A stretch of DNA of 13,271 nt from CAMEON01 sp045128275 (GTDB lineage Bacteria > Bacillota > Clostridia > Oscillospirales > CAG-272), in assembly GCA_045128275.1 (NCBI GenBank), contig JBGVRH010000007.1, positions 1-13,271 of the forward strand, read 5' to 3'. This document shows, piece by piece, positions 12,203 through 13,271 of the stretch. The notes beneath the pieces are model-generated. The model was not told where the DNA came from. It saw only the letters and a list, made by a program, of their open reading frames with translations, and did not search any database. The position numbers and the translations under genes are program-made. Position 1 is the stretch's first letter. Every line of letters begins with the position of its first letter.

Positions 12203-13017
12203 AAAATACGGTCTTCTACGAGATTAAGCACGGCATGGGAGCCGACTACTTCGCGGTGGAGCGCAAGCAGGACTTCTCCTACCCCCTCCATATGCACCGC
12301 TGCTACGAGGCGGTGATGCTCCTGGAGGGGAGCATGACGGTGCGGATCGAGAAGGAGGAATATCTTCTGAATGAGGGTGACTTGATCCTGATCAAGCCCA
12401 ACCGTGTCCACAGCTTTGAGACGCAGGACTCCAGCCGTCATATCCTCTGCATCTTTGCCCCCGAGCTGATCGCCGCCATCACCGACTCCTTGACCAAGTA
12501 CAGGCTGACCACCCCCGTTCTCCGCGAGGAGGATCCCCTTGTGAGGCAGCTCTTCCTGTCCCTGCGGGAGGACGCGGATATCGCCACGGTCAAGGGCTTC
12601 CTCTACCTCCTCTGTAGCCACTTCTACCGCAGCCTGGATCGCACAGCCGAGGACACCTACGCCAAGGACACCACCCTTCTGCGGGATATCTTCTATTTCG
12701 TGGAGACCAATACCGACAAGCCCTGTACCCTGGAGAGCCTGGCCGAGTCCCTCAAGTACACCGCCTCCTACCTCTCCCGCTTTTTCAGCGCCAACGTCGG
12801 TATGTCCTACAACACCTACGTCCGTAACGTTAAGATGAACCGCGCCAGCTACCTCCTCCGCAACACCCGCGACAGCATCCTGAGCATCGCCCTGAAGTGC
12901 GGCTACACCTCCCTCAGCAGCTTCAACCGCAGCTTCAAGCAGCTCACGGGCATGAGCCCCACCCACTACCGAGACAACCTCCGCGCCGCCCTTGAGCGGG
13001 AAGCAGAGTCGGTGTAA
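12199..13017 (+). CDS. AraC-family transcriptional regulator, last gene of the pentose operon
   Basis: A 272-residue regulator. The N-terminal half is a cupin sensor: the HMHRCYEAVMLLEGSMTV stretch at 31-48 and the GDLILIKPNRVHSF motif at 60-73 are typical AraC_binding features. The C-terminal half has two helix-turn-helix units, about 177-197 (TLESLAESLKYTASYLSRFF) and 226-247, with the family signature ending FKQLTGMSPTHYR (246-258). It starts inside the xylulokinase stop (ATGA overlap) after GAAGGGG (12184-12190), so it is made with the operon it presumably controls. The ligand is unknown; xylose, arabinose or a related oligosaccharide is most likely given the neighbours. Candidate binding DNA is the AT-rich palindrome at 6901-6910 ahead of the weak -35 box. 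The terminator begins 12 bases after the stop. Confidence 0.92.
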   Translation: MKNTVFYEIKHGMGADYFAVERKQDFSYPLHMHRCYEAVMLLEGSMTVRIEKEEYLLNEGDLILIKPNRVHSFETQDSSRHILCIFAPELIAAITDSLTKYRLTTPVLREEDPLVRQLFLSLREDADIATVKGFLYLLCSHFYRSLDRTAEDTYAKDTTLLRDIFYFVETNTDKPCTLESLAESLKYTASYLSRFFSANVGMSYNTYVRNVKMNRASYLLRNTRDSILSIALKCGYTSLSSFNRSFKQLTGMSPTHYRDNLRAALEREAESV

Positions 13018-13028
13018 ATCAAAAAGAT

Positions 13029-13075
13029 AACCCCTTTGGAGATCCGTAACGGTCTTCCAAAGGGGTTTTGGTTTT
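13029..13075 (+). terminator. Terminator of the pentose operon
   Basis: AACCCCTTTGGA (13029-13040) pairs with TCCAAAGGGGTT (13056-13067), a 12-bp perfect outer stem with partial pairing inside, followed by TTGGTTTT. It begins 12 bases after the regulator stop. Confidence 0.88.
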
Positions 13076-13108
13076 AGGAGAGGAAATTGCAGTTTATCGG
13101 TCGGTTTG

Positions 13109-13143
13109 AAAATGCAAAATGCAAAATGCGAAATGCAAAATGA
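13109..13143. repeat. Heptamer tandem repeat (AAAATGC)x5
   Basis: Five back-to-back 7-base units: AAAATGC at 13109, 13116 and 13123, GAAATGC at 13130 and AAAATGA at 13137. The copies are nearly perfect, so slippage or recent expansion is likely. AATGC-rich simple repeats like this are familiar from intergenic DNA of gut Clostridia and tend to generate false reading frames on the complementary strand. Confidence 0.75.
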
Positions 13144-13152
13144 ATGAAGCCT

Positions 13153-13169
13153 TTTGCTTCGCAAAAGCC
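13153..13169. repeat. Small hairpin CTTTTGC-TTC-GCAAAAG
   Basis: A perfect 7-bp stem with a 3-base loop directly follows the heptamer repeat, extendable with one mismatch. On the plus strand the next bases are CCTATTTTATGG, a poor T tract, so it may be a weak terminator or part of the intergenic repeat. Confidence 0.4.
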
Positions 13170-13173
13170 TATT

Positions 13174-13271
13174 TTATGGTAAGATTTTTCGATCAAACAC
13201 CCGAAAAGCATTGCCCTGTATGGAATATCCATAGTCGAAAGCCGTTATCGTACCGCCGCTTCGTTCTTGAT
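13174..13271 (-). other. Open frame running off the right edge (minus strand)
   Basis: Read on the minus strand, a frame is open from the window end to a TAA at 13176-13174 (31 residues, including TITAFDYGYSIQGNAFRVFD). It could be the end of a convergent gene. It could also be chance or repeat-derived, because the composition is mixed and no family is recognised. The other strand shows no supported start here. Confidence 0.2.

Overview
The window looks like a chromosomal segment of a gut-type, low-identity Bacillota (class Clostridia). The evidence is strong AGGAGG-type ribosome binding sites, sigma-A promoters of the TTGACA/TATAAT type, lipoprotein signal peptides, a clostridial-style ECF sigma operon and a xylose/arabinose sugar operon. 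No 16S or other marker gene is present, so the genus cannot be named. Base composition is split in two: positions 1 to about 2558 are AT-rich, and from there to about 13080 the DNA is GC-rich with strong C/G third-position preference, except for one gene (the transaldolase).

Region 1 (1-2558) is an accessory stretch. It holds the 3' end of a probable P-loop kinase, then a cassette-like array. A shared intergenic repeat occurs three times (193-267 truncated; 1389-1623; 2322-2558). Between the copies lie two unrelated AT-rich envelope genes, a small lipoprotein (722-1381) and a six-helix membrane protein (1724-2308), each driven by almost the same promoter. In the first copy the repeat's hairpin block is replaced by the last codons of a tyrosine recombinase, including the catalytic tyrosine. 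This points to a mobile-element origin.

Region 2 (2541-3413) is a minus-strand YhhN/TMEM86-like membrane protein with a near-consensus promoter. Its last codons and stop are supplied by the third repeat copy.

Region 3 (3487-6836) is an envelope-sensing operon: ECF sigma factor, a single-pass protein with an anti-sigma-like cytoplasmic end and a BspA-type leucine-rich-repeat ectodomain, and a large acidic lipoprotein, closed by a strong terminator. Two promoters precede the sigma gene, one sigma-A-like and one resembling an ECF self-regulated promoter.

Region 4 (6919-13075) is a pentose operon: divergent GH51 alpha-L-arabinofuranosidase, transaldolase, xylose isomerase, xylulokinase and an AraC-family regulator, ending in a terminator. 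The set suits intracellular breakdown of arabinoxylan-derived oligosaccharides: arabinose is trimmed off, xylose goes to xylulose 5-phosphate, and the transaldolase feeds the non-oxidative pentose phosphate pathway. No transporter, arabinose isomerase or xylosidase is in the window. The last 190 bases hold a heptamer tandem repeat, a short hairpin and an open frame running off the edge.
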